Below the pieces are notes generated by a model, which saw only the letters and a list, made by a program, of their open reading frames with translations, was not told the DNA's origin and did not search any database. This document shows positions 21,805 through 32,519 of a stretch of DNA of 64,000 nt, piece after piece (positions within the stretch are counted from its first letter, which is position 1; every line of letters starts with the position of its first letter). The stretch is from Campanula takesimana (Eukaryota; Streptophyta; Magnoliopsida; Asterales; Campanulaceae): contig JAOWBW010000322.1 in assembly GCA_026119855.1 (NCBI GenBank), positions 620,001 through 684,000 of the forward strand, in the 5' to 3' direction. The position numbers and the translations under genes were made by a program.

Positions 21805-22648
21805 ATATTTTTTATTTTTTTTGAAAGACTTATATTAAGTTTTTTGAACACCTATTTATTTTTCCTTCAAAAAAAACACCTATTTATTTTAATTTCAAAA
21901 TTGTGTGAGAAAAAGATGTAATTTCATTTTCAACAATAACAATTTCATCCCCATTAATCCAATCCAATACTTCAACAATCTTCTTTTTCTTTGTTTGTTA
22001 AACTTAATTTGATTTGTTTTATCTTTTAATTTAAACTTTAATCATTGAAGATTCAATTATTAAAGTTTAAATTAAGAGTGATTTTAGAATTTAATGATCA
22101 CAATAAAATTATAAAAATTATTATTAATAAATCTCTTAATAATTTATTAATTTTAAAATTTAAAATCTCACAAGAATGTTTAGAATGTCATCAATAGTTA
22201 GTAAAAGTTTATTTTTGTTGATCATAAAAAATCAAAATAAAACTATCTTTCTGGAACAAAGGGAGTATATAAATTCTGATTTTGAGATGACTTTATTTTT
22301 CTTGTATAGCTGACTGACTATGTGATTGTGTAGTGCAACTTAAATCACGACTGGACTGGTTAATTTAGTTGCAACTTTTAGAGTATTTTTAAAAAGGGGG
22401 CTTTTGTAGACTGTAGATTACAGTTGACTATTGAAAAAAAGTCTTCTCATCATTTAATAAGCCGTGGCCATTGCCTTTCCTTTCCCTAGCCTTTTTAAGT
22501 TTAAAAATAAAAATAAAAATAAAAATAAAAATAAAAATAAACAATTATGCAAGTATCTAGTCACAGTCGGTGGAGTGGCCACATGCACGGAATGGGGCCG
22601 TCACGGGGAGCTAACGCGGCGGTTGCCTCCACACTACATAAATATATA
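21805..22648. other. AT-rich intergenic with one MITE end and an (AAAAAT)n tract
   Basis: A Stowaway-like right end, TATCTTTCTGGAACAAAGGGAG, finishes at 22265. The adjoining sequence resembles the element at 28438-28691, but the left end is lost. A hexanucleotide microsatellite (AAAAAT, about seven copies) lies at 22503-22541. No gene is seen. Confidence 0.6.
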
Positions 22649-22930
22649 CTCCCTCCGTCCCCGCTCACTTGACACTTATTTCTATTTTGGTATGTCCCAG
22701 CTCACTTGATACTTCCTAAAATAGCATATTTTTTATAATTTTATATTCACTCTACCTCACCACTAATTCTTTCTATTCACTTTCCACTACTCAATTTATT
22801 TAACAAACACTACTATTTACCTAACTCATTCTCTCTTTTCATTTTCTACCATACATTTTCATTATTTTATTTTATTTTCGTAGTTATTGTGCTCACCTCA
22901 TGGGTGTCAAGTGAGGTGGGACGGAGGGAG
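22649..22930. mobile_element. Stowaway MITE (family with CTCACTTGACAC termini)
   Basis: It begins CTCCCTCCGTCCCCGCTCAC and ends GTGAGGTGGGACGGAGGGAG, flanked by TA. Its right-hand TA (22931-22932) is shared with the next element. Its subterminal sequence is close to that of 45428-46249. Confidence 0.9.
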
Positions 22931-22932
22931 TA

Positions 22933-23239
22933 CTCCCTTCGTCCCAGTTTAATTATTTTCCTTTTTGGTCTGTCCTAGTTTAAAGTTCTTAGTTGCTTTA
23001 TTCCATAAATGAAAAAGAACGAATAGTGCTTTGGAGAATCTTACCCTCAAAAACTTCATTTAATTACAAAAAAACCATTACTTTCCTAACTTTCCACACA
23101 CTTGCTTCATGAATAGTATTTTAGACATTTATATCCTTCACTCTCTACTTTTGGTTGACTTATTTTCTTTGTTTTTTGCCTTAGTTTCTTAATAAGCGTG
23201 CATAGGCAAACTAATAACCTTAAACTGGGACGGAGAGAG
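22933..23239. mobile_element. Stowaway MITE abutting the previous one
   Basis: It begins CTCCCTTCGTCCCAGTTTAA and ends AAACTGGGACGGAGAGAG, with TA on both sides. The shared TA with 22649-22930 means one element inserted in the other's target duplication. Confidence 0.9.
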
Positions 23240-23312
23240 TAAATTATGATTTATTTTTATTTTGATAAAGAATACTCCATCCGTTCCAAACTTATTGCTA
23301 CTTATTTTCATT

Positions 23313-24686
23313 GTTGGCATGGCGTCCGGAACAAGAATCCTCTATTGTGGCCATTTTGGTAGGTCTCCCTGGTCTCCTCGTTCATTTATTTAATAAGTCA
23401 TTTCTCTTTTCTTTAGCCAAGGCAATCGGTACTCCTTTATCGATTGACAAGGCTACTGCAGAATTATCAAGACCAAGTATTGCTAAGGTTCTTGTCCAAG
23501 TTGATGTTTTGAAAAAACTGCCCAAGGAAATTTTCATTGACTGTGGTGAATACAGTGCCAAGTTTTTATAAGAATTGAATATGATAACTTACCTCGCTAT
23601 TGTAAGCATTGTTTTACATTGGGACATGATGTTTCTATACGTAAAAAGGCTAACCCTAGCTTGGGACAGAAAACTCATCGTGCTGTTGAGGATACTCAAA
23701 TAATGAATGTTCCTGCTACTCAAAATAAGGAAAAAGTTATTCATAAAGCTTGGCAGATAAAGCCTATTCTTGAAGTTACCACACATGGGACTCTTCTCAT
23801 GAGCAAGGGAAATTATCGAACCCAACAAGTGATACTATAATTCCTTCAACTCAACCAATTGAGAATACTGCAGCTTCAAAGCCAAGTTCTTTGGTGGACC
23901 CGCAAAGGTCAAATGAGCTTATAGACACAGATATAGCCAACGGCTTGGTAGGACTGGAAGACCCAAATACTGTTGAAATAAATACAGGTAACGAAACTTT
24001 GGTGGTTCCTACCGCTCTTGGAGCGCAATGGGGTGTTTTGGCTTTACAGAATGAGCATGTTCTATCCGTCCCTATGAATGCCCCTGACCTAGGCAGAGAA
24101 GATAAAATTAATTTGATTCGGGAAAAGGTTCGGAAAACTCAAGCTTCATCTGCTCCTAACCTACGTCCCATTGTCGCTAGTACAACGAATCCCAAATATT
24201 TTAATCCCGAATTTATAAACCTAAAAAATCTAAAAGAAACTCTTACTCTTCGGGAAAAATGCAACTCTGAACCGGAAGGCTGTCTCTCTGATACAGCTCC
24301 GTCGGCATTTGAAGACGCTCGTCTGTATGGAGGTATAGTTGGAGGAGTTCATGTTGATCATTGGGCTCCAATGGTTGATAGCGGAAATTTGGAAGATTAT
24401 TATGATGATGAAGACGGCTTTCAAGCAGTTAAAGGAAAACGTGAAAAATCTGGTTCGAAAGCTAGAGCAAAGAATATCAAGCCGAAGAGGCCCTGGAATG
24501 ATAAAAGGCAATTCGATTGACCTTCTTCCTTTTTTTTATTTAGTTGTTTATTTACTTTTTCTTTACTTTGCCTTTATTTTTTCCTTTCTTTTTTGTTATG
24601 GTTTAGGCCTGGTCTCCCATCACTTCTTTGTACTTTTAATTTCATTTTAATAAAAATTAGGGGGCCTTGCCTTTTTGTTAAAAAAT
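23313..24686 (+). pseudogene. LINE ORF1-like relic (DUF4283 and zinc knuckle)
   Basis: In one frame LLVHLFNKSFLFSLAKAIGT is followed by PLSIDKATAELSRPSIAKVL and LVQVDVLKKLPKEIFIDCG, the signature of DUF4283 in plant LINE-type ORF1. After a frame change comes a degraded zinc knuckle near 23600 (RYCKHC...GHDV, with the last Cys replaced). After another change a 209-codon frame, 23891-24520, runs to a natural-looking stop. No reverse transcriptase follows. The 3' part is T-rich, ending GGGGCCTTGCC then TTTTTGTTAAAAAA at 24686, which looks like a LINE 3' end. Confidence 0.7.
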
Positions 24687-24689
24687 ATA

Positions 24690-24923
24690 CTCCCTCTGTC
24701 CCGCTTTAATGTTCTTATTTTCCTTTTTAATTTGTCACAATTTAAGGTTTTTTGCTTTGCTTTATTACCTAAAATGAAAAGTGGGACTCACTTGTCATTC
24801 TCACAACAAAAACTTCATACCCACTTTCTCTCTCCCACTTTACTTTTCATACTCACAACATTTACTTTTTCTTAATCTCCGTGCAAAGTCAAACTAAGAA
24901 CTTTAAATTGGGACAGGATGGAG
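24690..24923. mobile_element. Stowaway MITE
   Basis: It begins CTCCCTCTGTCCCGCTTTAA and ends TTTAAATTGGGACAGGATGGAG, flanked by TA. An (AT)n microsatellite of about 55 bp (24926-24981) follows directly. Confidence 0.85.
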
Positions 24924-24984
<61 letters not shown>

Positions 24985-25054
24985 ACTAACTTATTTTCTC
25001 TTTCCTACCCACTCATAATACTTACTTTTCTAATATATTTTCTTAGTCTCTCTA

Positions 25055-27158
25055 TGTAATAACCCGAATTTCCTCTTTATATTTATTTATTTTAAAACCC
25101 TTAATTATTATTTAGGCCGAACTTTTAATAAAAGGATTAGTTTAGTATTGGGTCAAAAGTAGAAAGCCCAATTCATTAACTAAGAGGATTAGGAGTCCAT
25201 TTTAAATTAGGGATTTGAGAAGCCCTATTAATATAAATACTCTCTTAAACCCTAAGATTGTTTTATTCCACCGCAAATAAAAGAATAGAACGGGAAGAAC
25301 GAAGGGGGCGGCGAAGAAGGGAGACGCGGAGAGAGGGAGAGAGAGACGGTGAAGGAGAGAAAGAGAGAAGGCGATCGTGTTCACAAAGGTAATTCTAGAA
25401 CCCCTCAAACCTTTCTCTTCATCTTTGTAATTCCATCTGTGTATCAAGAAACCCTAAGATAGCCATTGGTCAACTAGGGTTTAGTAGTATACAATTTAGG
25501 AGGAAGAAGATGGATTGTGCTGCGTGTGTGTGTGCTGGTGTGCATCTGGGTGTGCTGGTGTGCGTGTGTGTGCGGGTGTATGTGCTGTTGTGTGTTTGTA
25601 TGTGCGTGTGTGATACAGGAAGTGTGTGTGTGTGTGTTGTGCAGCGTGCGTCGGTACCTTGCGCTGAGTGTGTTGTGCGTGTGTGTACAGTAGGGTGTGT
25701 GTGTGTGTGTACAGAAGGTGTAAACAGTGTGTGTGCTTGTAATGAGTGTGCTGTGAATGGTAAAATTTAGTGCTGTGATAGTGTTTTTGGGTGTGTAAAT
25801 TCCAGTGTTGACTTTAGAATGGGGAATTGGAAATAGTAAAACCCTAGGAGTGTTTTGGGGTAAACCGAAAGAGGTATTTTGGTATAAAGTTAATGTATAG
25901 TATAACCCAAGTTTGGGTATTGACCTAAAGGGATTCAAAGAGATTTACTCACAAGGTTAACCTAGTAAAATAAAGTAGTATTTTGGGACGGAAGTAAAAT
26001 AGTATTTACTTGTGTCGGGCTATTTCATGTTTGTAGATTGTCAAGCGGAGTAAGCAAGATAGTTAAACGCAAGGCTAAGGTAAGGAATTACGCTCTTAGT
26101 AGTATATTTGATTACAATCCTTGTTTAGGATTTCCAATCTCTGATTTTGTTAAAAGTAATCTACCTATGTGGCTAGGTAGTATTTTAAATAACTATTCCA
26201 TTCCGCGAATGTTATCGTTCCTTGTTATCCTCCCTATTGATGTTATTGTTGTTCAATTGGGCTATCATGCGTATGATTTGTATTGTGATTTTGGTGTCTA
26301 AAGTGAAATGTACACCTTCTTTTAAAAGTGATCAAGTAAATTTTTGTAAAGTTAAGCTTTGTTTTGTAAAGCTCTTTAAAGTAAAGTTTTGTAATAAGTA
26401 AAGTGACTTACAGTTATCCATAATCCCGAAACGGATAAGTGGACCCCTTATAGTTATCCATAGTTCTAAGATGAACATGTGGACCCCTTTGCGTTGCTTG
26501 ATGAAGTAGCGTAGGTTATCATGATACAACGATTTTGGGTGCGGTCAGTAGAAACCCGAGCCCTGGGTACAGCGTGTGCTTAACCCCTAAATTAAGTAAA
26601 GTGAAGTAAAGTAAAGTAAAATAAGTAAAGTGAAGTAAAGTGTTTTGTGAAAAGTTATGTTTTGGGAACTGTCTTCTGTAGCCACATATTTTCAAAGTAA
26701 TGAGTTGTTTTGAATATTGGTAAATGTTGCTTTTCAAACTGAGTACTTGTTTGATCCTTGAGTTATATCTCTTCATTGTTAATTCATTGTTACCGTTCGT
26801 TTCGGTCATCTCCTCTTAGTACCCGAGGAGATCCCGTATGAACTTACTGGGCATTGTTCGCTCATTCTTTTCATTCTTATTTCTCTTCAGGTTATAAATA
26901 AGCTGATCGAGAGTCGCAAGGCTGGCGGCATAGAAGTTATATTTTGAATAAGTTAGTAACTATGTTTTCCGTTATGTTAAGTTTTAGACCTTATTTCCGT
27001 TAGTTACCTTTTGAGATAGTGTTTTGTACTAGCCGTTTGGGTTTGAATATTAGTTAAAGTTTGAATTGTGGTTAATTGAAGCCGTTGGGGCATTCTGAAT
27101 TTTGGGATTTATTCAAATAAGTTACTATTTATTAGTAGTGAAAAGTTGGGGTGTTACA
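25055..27158. mobile_element. Solo LTR, 2.1 kb
   Basis: The segment begins TGTAATAACCC and ends GGGGTGTTACA, with the 5-bp target duplication CTCTA at 25050-25054 and 27159-27163. No internal coding region is present, so two LTRs have probably recombined. It includes GT-rich low-complexity DNA (about 25520-25760) whose minus-strand frame is not a gene. The parent family cannot be named from the LTR alone. Confidence 0.85.
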
Positions 27159-27362
27159 CTCTAGACTCACTTTTAATAGCAATAAATATGAGACGGAGGG
27201 AGTACTCCCTAATATTATTACGATCCTTCGTCCTAGTTTCTACGACCGTCTATGGGGCTTATATTTCTAAAACACTACTACAACATTTATCTGGAACTTT
27301 TTTTTTACTTTTATTTAAAAAGTCAAAATGGTAAATATTTGAGAAAAAAATTGTCTTTTCTT

Positions 27363-27740
27363 TTTGAGAAGCTAGTTACATTTCATTCATTAAAGGCAAA
27401 TGTCATCGTGTTACAAACTCCTATTAAGTCTATTACAAGTCTATTGTCTAGTCTAGTACGATTCCTTATTGGAGTTTCACCACGTCAGAACCTATTACAT
27501 CGAATGAAACTGCATCTTCAGAAATCTCCCATAGACGTCCCGCGCCATTTGGTGGTCTCTTCCCATAAACGTGCGCCATCTGAATGATCACCTGCAGAAG
27601 CCCCCAGTCGCCCTCAGAAGGGCTAAGTAACAAAGGTTCTCCACTTGCTCTCAGAGGGAGTCGAACTTGCGACCTCCACTTAAGGGGAAGCCTTACTCAC
27701 ACACCCGGATATCATTGGGCAAAGAGGCCCTTGGTAAAAG
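27363..27740 (-). mobile_element. tRNA-derived SINE, 378 bp
   Basis: The element is bounded by a perfect 11-bp target duplication, TGTCTTTTCTT, at 27352-27362 and 27741-27751. Read on the minus strand, its head is tRNA-like with a B-box, GCAAGTTCGACTCCC (27657-27671). A body of about 300 bp and a short A-rich end follow. The A-box is not clear. It sits beside a Stowaway-like start at 27205 (CTCCCTAATATT), which has no matching right end. Confidence 0.8.
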
Positions 27741-27751
27741 TGTCTTTTCTT

Positions 27752-28437
27752 AAAAATTAGGAAAACGTGTTTTCAAAAGGCAAATACTGAAACTTATTTG
27801 AACACGCTAAGACTCATAACCACAACCACTGAGATTCTTTAACACCAGCGGTGGCATTATTTAATACTTGAACATTAAATGAGCATATTTTAACACTACC
27901 ACTGACAATCTTTTACACTACCACTGATACTATTTGACACATACGCTGACATTTTTTTTACACACACACTGACTATCACTCTTCAACCCATACAATGAAA
28001 CTTATTAAAAGTGTGGCTTTGAAAATTTATGAGTGTCAATTTAAATATATATGAATCCTAGTATGAATAGCTAACACTTTGTAACATTAACACTTATTGA
28101 TAATATAGAAATGCGCTTATTGGGAAATGGGTATCTTTAAAGCAAAAATAAATATCAACCGGATTATATTATTTATTTTTTGTCATAGTTTATATCAAAG
28201 TATGTGACAGAAAAATTACAATCCATCGGTAATGAAGGTGAGTGATGTTGATAGGGTTAATGAGCCCGGGTTGTTTGTTGACTTTGTGGAGCAGAAGAAA
28301 ATATGGTACATGCTGGCCCTCATCTAAACCTAATTCCTTGCCAACATTTTAATGTCATGGAAAATGAAAAATTAATTGATGGAAATAAGTCAATTTCCAA
28401 ATAAAATGGAAAATATATGTGGCAGTCCAATCTTAAT
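27752..28437. other. AT-rich intergenic, no gene seen
   Basis: Short imperfect repeats of the kind ACACTACCACTGA lie at 27830-27990. No coding frame, RNA gene or transposon end could be supported. Confidence 0.4.
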
Positions 28438-28691
28438 TTCTTGCTCTCTTTGTCTTAGAAATATAGTTTCATTTTAACTTTTTATGGTCAACTTAAATAA
28501 ACTTTGACTAAGCATTGGTGTCAATCTAATGATAACAATGAAATTTTAAAAAATTAATCATTTAATGATTTGTCGATTACACTTTTTACAATTTCACTAG
28601 AATGAGTAGATCAACATCAATGTTTGGTCAAAGTTCATTTATGTTGACCATAAAAAATCAATATGAGACTATCTTTCTGGGGCAGATGGAG
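28438..28691. mobile_element. Degraded Stowaway-like MITE
   Basis: The right end (TATCTTTCTGGGGCAGATGGAG then TA) and the reversed left end (AGAAATATAGTTTCATTTTAA, then TTTATGGTCAAC) are inverted. Subterminal blocks TTTATGGTCAACTTAA and TTATGTTGACCATAAA also pair. The left tip is decayed. Confidence 0.6.
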
Positions 28692-29117
28692 TATATTATT
28701 CAGATACATATAATCCTGGTCAGATGACTTGTTTTAGTATGCCTGCAAAAGACTTCTATTTATAGTCATTTCAATTTCCTTTTTTCTTTCTTTTTTTTTT
28801 TTAAAGAAATAGTCTCTCTTTTTAGTCTATAGTTATACATTTTTTTGTTTTTGTTTGGATCAGGCAGTGTATACAGGGGTACGGTTTTTGGGCATTTCAT
28901 TCAGAATTTACAATAGCTCAGCTCATAGTTGATCTCATTCGTCCATATCTCATTTGTTATAATATAACGCTTGTCACATCAATCCCATCCGTTCATTTTT
29001 ATTATTTTTTTTGCCTTATTGGTATTAAATGTTCATAAAATTTTGCTAATGAGATTTGATTGGCCGTGAAAGTTTTGGTAGCTAGGATATTAGATAAAAT
29101 AAAGAACAGAGACGCAG
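28692..29117. other. Intergenic, no gene seen
   Basis: T-rich low-complexity sequence with a 19-base T/C tract near 28780-28803. No supported feature. Confidence 0.4.
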
Positions 29118-29845
29118 TGTAAGCTCTAATGTGGTTACATTAGAATCCACACAAACAGAATTTGCAGCGGAATAAATAATAAACACGAGTTATTTACACG
29201 TCTACAGCAATATGCTGTAGAAAACAAAAACTTCTCTTTATTAAAACGTTTAAGATCGATTACAAACAATGAAATCAAGAGAAGCGACCAATACCAAATA
29301 TGAAAACACTAAATACTAAAATACTAAAACACTTGTCTAAGACTTAATGATACTCTGAGAAGACGATCCTACGCTGAACAAAGCAGCAAAGATGAAAATG
29401 AATCGTTTCTTGAAGAATCAAGTCTATCCTAGAACAAGTACAAAACACGATGTAGACTGCGATGTGCCCGCACATGCACCTACATCAACAACTTACGAAA
29501 ATATTAACAAAAAGACAACACTCTTTAACTTTGTATGGCTCTCTTAATATTCTGAGTGCGTAAATAATATGGAGCTCTCCTCCTCCTTTTATAGATGTGT
29601 ATGAGTCCTTCAAGATATGGTAATATTTGTCCTACAAGATAAACACTAAAGAAGGAAGATTTTCATTAGGGTTTGTATTCATAATCAATAGGAAACTAAA
29701 ATATATCTACATCTAATAAATATTTACAATTAATTAATAAATGTAAAAATCATATACAAAATAGGAATCATTTTCCACCAACAAGAAAGGCGAAAATCCT
29801 AAACACGTTATGAATCCTTTTTACACTCGGTAACGCACACTTACA
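29118..29845 (-). mobile_element. Probable solo LTR, 728 bp
   Basis: The ends are TGTAAG and CTTACA. On the minus strand CTATAAAAGG at 29588-29597 would be the LTR's TATA box, about 250 bp from the U3 end, as in copia LTRs. Flanking pentamers (CGCAG, GGCTG) do not match exactly, so the borders are not proven. Confidence 0.5.
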
Positions 29846-30114
29846 GGCTGCCATTAATTGAATTTTAAACTATTTAATACCTGGACAGCTAGATCACGTA
29901 TTAAACGTTTAATCAATGATCGTCAATTGAATTTTGCGAGCGAAATTTTTGTGATCGTTTTATGTCACTAACATTGCTCATTTGTTAATTTAACATTGTT
30001 CATTCCAATAATTTAACATAAGATAATATTATCCAAGTAGACATTCCAGTAAAATAAAATAAATATTTCTCAAACAAAACTACTAGTATTGGTATTATTC
30101 ACATCAAGTGCAAT

Positions 30115-30714
30115 CTATTTGATCACTAAATGTTTTTCTTGTATATCCAATTCACTCCCCCGATTAATAGATCTTTCTCTAATCGTACTCAAAGTCGGCT
30201 TCCATGGTTGAGATTTCATCGACACTCCCAAATCAACCACATTTTCCACCTCCACAATCTTGTCCCGGCGAGAGCGCCGATTTGGGCCTCTATCCCGAGA
30301 ATTCCTTCTTGGGCTTGATTGATCCGGCCCATCATGAGTTAAGCCTTTTGGGCTAGATGAAGGGCTCGAGGAAAGACTCCGGCCCGTTTTCGCAATCATC
30401 ATGAGCTTCTTCGATATTGATGCCAAGTCAATAGGAGAGACCTCGAATCGAAGAGCAGAATACGGTAATAGAAAATAGATGTGGCCTGATTTGAGTTCGG
30501 AATCGGGTACGAGTGGCTTCAAGTCTTGGAGCATAAGTTGGGTAGGAGTGCACAAGAAATGGTTTGGAACATTGGTTGTGACTTGACCAACTGTGATTGG
30601 ATCTTCAAAATTCTCTAAGTAGCCATTGTAGTGTACAACTTTTATGTTGTTGTTGATGGTTTGTGATGATGATGATTCTTTGTTAATGCTAGAGATAGAG
30701 ACACAAATGCCCAT
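30115..30714 (-). CDS. DUF4228 (PADRE) domain protein, 199 aa
   Basis: A single-exon frame from the ATG at 30714 to a stop at 30115. The product starts MGICVSIS, where Gly2 and Cys4 fit N-myristoylation and palmitoylation at a membrane. It continues with the DUF4228 core: IKVVHYNGYLENFEDPITVG, then NHFLCTPTQLMLQDLKPLV, then LKSGHIYFLLPYSALRF. The tail is Ser/Arg-rich and probably disordered. Proteins of this plant family are short, of this length, and many respond to pathogens and stress, but their biochemistry is unknown. The gene stands alone between repeats, with a TATA box and short leader upstream. Confidence 0.93.
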   Translation of the reverse strand: MGICVSISSINKESSSSQTINNNIKVVHYNGYLENFEDPITVGQVTTNVPNHFLCTPTQLMLQDLKPLVPDSELKSGHIYFLLPYSALRFEVSPIDLASISKKLMMIAKTGRSLSSSPSSSPKGLTHDGPDQSSPRRNSRDRGPNRRSRRDKIVEVENVVDLGVSMKSQPWKPTLSTIRERSINRGSELDIQEKHLVIK

Positions 30715-30810
30715 TTTCTTGTGTTTCTATCTCTTTTGGATTCACAATTACACACACAACACACTGAAACACACAGTAGTAGCTAAGGATATGTTCATAA
30801 TGCAAGAGTA

Positions 30811-30822
30811 GTTGATATTTAT
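30811..30822 (-). promoter_or_regulatory. TATA box of the DUF4228 gene
   Basis: On the minus strand GATATAAATATC lies about 100 bp before the ATG at 30714, a normal distance for a plant promoter with a leader of about 70 bases. Confidence 0.55.
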
Positions 30823-31649
30823 ATCAAATATTAAACTAGTGATTAGGATCGTATCTAAAAAAAACTAGTGACTAGGATTGACAACTGCTGCCGTCAGGAT
30901 TCCGCTGCAGTTTGAAGTTTAGTTTGAAGTTTGGACGGGGCCACAACTTTTTTTGTTGTCGGATTAATATCGAAATTTATTGAATTTCAAATATAATTTA
31001 TCTTAAATCTAATTAATCTCAACCATTAATCTCAAAACAGACTACATCCATGCTACAAGATGGATTGTCATTATCTCTAGTTGATTGCGTGAACTTTTGG
31101 ATTAAATTGTGGGCCAACCAACTTACGAAAATCTTTGGCCTAATCTTTTGTTTTGTTTGGAATTATAGTAGGTATCATCGATTATATTCAAACAGGCCCT
31201 TCTTGTTTGGATAAATGCATTTCTAGTCCCTTATTTACGGTTTTGGTAAATGATATGCCTTAGTTTAAATGTATGTTAATTTTAACCCATTTACGTTCAC
31301 TACTTCACGAATCAACATCCATATATGTACTCGATTTTTACACCCAAAATGGCAAAATGGCGAAAATACACCCCTTCATTAACATACCGGGAACTCCATA
31401 CCCGAAAACACGCTCGGGGTGCGAAATCGTAAATGTAAGTTGTTTAAAGGCAATCATTAGAAACTTGTAAATGAAACCTTAAAGCACGGTAGATATTGAC
31501 TCCCTTTCACTACGGCAATGACTAGAAATCTCATTTTAGTGGATAAGAAAATCTTAACAACTCTAAAATGGTTTTGACCAATCTATTTTTTTGGGAGCAA
31601 ATGGGTCCTGTATTTTTCTTCTCTCTACCTTTATGACAACAAAAATATA
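30823..31649. other. Intergenic, no gene seen
   Basis: AT-rich sequence upstream of the DUF4228 gene. It should contain distal promoter elements, but none can be identified. No transposon ends were recognised. Confidence 0.4.
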
Positions 31650-31700
31650 CTCCTTCCCTCTGTCCAACAATTTTGGACATTCATTTTGAGACGGAGGCAG
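31650..31700. mobile_element. Miniature fold-back relic of a Stowaway MITE
   Basis: Only the two ends survive: CTCCTTCCCTCTGTCCAACA joined almost directly to TTTTGAGACGGAGGCAG, flanked by TA. An internal deletion has removed the body. Confidence 0.6.
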
Positions 31701-31792
31701 TAAAAAACAAGAGGAAGTCTTGTATGAATAAGACGTCTCACAGGTGAAACGGGTCTCGTTGAGAGAGAAAATGGGCTTGCCCTGCCCCCGCC

Positions 31793-32052
31793 CAGTGGCG
31801 AAGTCAGGATTTTTCGAAAAGGGGGTCAAGGTTGCTTGGGGATAAGTATTATTTTGAGGTTTACAAATTTAGTATACAAAGGGTCGAATAGTGCATTTTT
31901 TTTTCTCAAATTTAAGGGGGTCAAAATGAATCAATTCATCAAAAAAAATTCTGTAGTAAATGTCATTTTCTAAAATTTTGAAGGTACTAAAATTGACACA
32001 TTTCAAAATTCAAGGGGGTCACCCCCTTCCCTTTGCCCTAGCCTCGCCACTG
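31793..32052. mobile_element. hAT-type MITE with 8-bp target duplication
   Basis: The ends are CAGTGGCGAAGTCAGG and, reversed, CAGTGGCGAGGCTAGG. The target duplication CCCCCGCC occurs at 31785-31792 and 32053-32060. The flanks themselves form an older inverted pair (GTGAAACGGGTCTCGTTGA near 31744 and TCAACGAGATCCATCTCAC near 32093), so the element appears nested in another MITE of about 31720-32115. Confidence 0.85.
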
Positions 32053-32324
32053 CCCCCGCCCATAGGATAGGGAGCAAACCATTTACTCTGTCAACGAGAT
32101 CCATCTCACATAAGTTTTATCAAAAAAAAAAAAAAACAACGATACAACTTTTGATTCTTAATTAAAAAGATACTCCCACTCTGTTATCATTTTAATTTAC
32201 TAAAAATAGGATATGAAACTTAGTTATCTTCTTATATTACCAATTTTAATAGACACAAGTATTGTAATGCCCACTGAAGTGCTACTCTACCCATATTAAT
32301 AAATTAGGGCGGTCAAGAAAACAT

Positions 32325-32511
32325 TGATAGACAATATCGAGGGAATAATTATTTGCATTGAAACTCTCTTGAATATTTACAATACTGTCAAAGATATATA
32401 TATACACGCGTATCTTGATTACCAAGTTTCGTATCTTGACTACCAAGTAACTACCTATACAAATAGAATTAGGAAAGTAAATACTAGACTACTTTAGGTA
32501 TATCTCTAACA
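32325..32511 (-). repeat. 3' LTR of the truncated copia element
   Basis: It reads TGATAGACAATATCG...ATCTCTAACA on the plus strand. A G-rich polypurine-like tract (minus strand GCGGGGGCAT) adjoins it internally. Confidence 0.9.
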
Positions 32512-32519
32512 TGCCCCCG

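Larger units (their letters stand above)
23275..27202. mobile_element. Stowaway MITE split by later insertions
   Basis: The left end at 23275 (CTCCATCCGTTCCAAACTTA then TTGCTA) and the reverse of the right end at 27202 (CTCCCTCCGTCTCATATTTA then TTGCTA) match in about 23 of 27 bases, and both are flanked by TA. Between them lie an ORF1-type LINE relic, another Stowaway MITE, an (AT)n tract and a 2.1-kb solo LTR. The MITE body survives only as short pieces (23275-23312, about 24984-25049, 27164-27202). This reconstruction is an inference. Confidence 0.5.

Noticed and set aside
25474..25938. His/Thr-rich minus-strand frame of 154 codons
   Set aside because: It comes from GT-rich low-complexity DNA inside the solo LTR.
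27600..27740. A tRNA gene
   Set aside because: The B-box and tRNA-like head belong to the SINE. There is no complete cloverleaf and the copy is bounded by a retroposition duplication.
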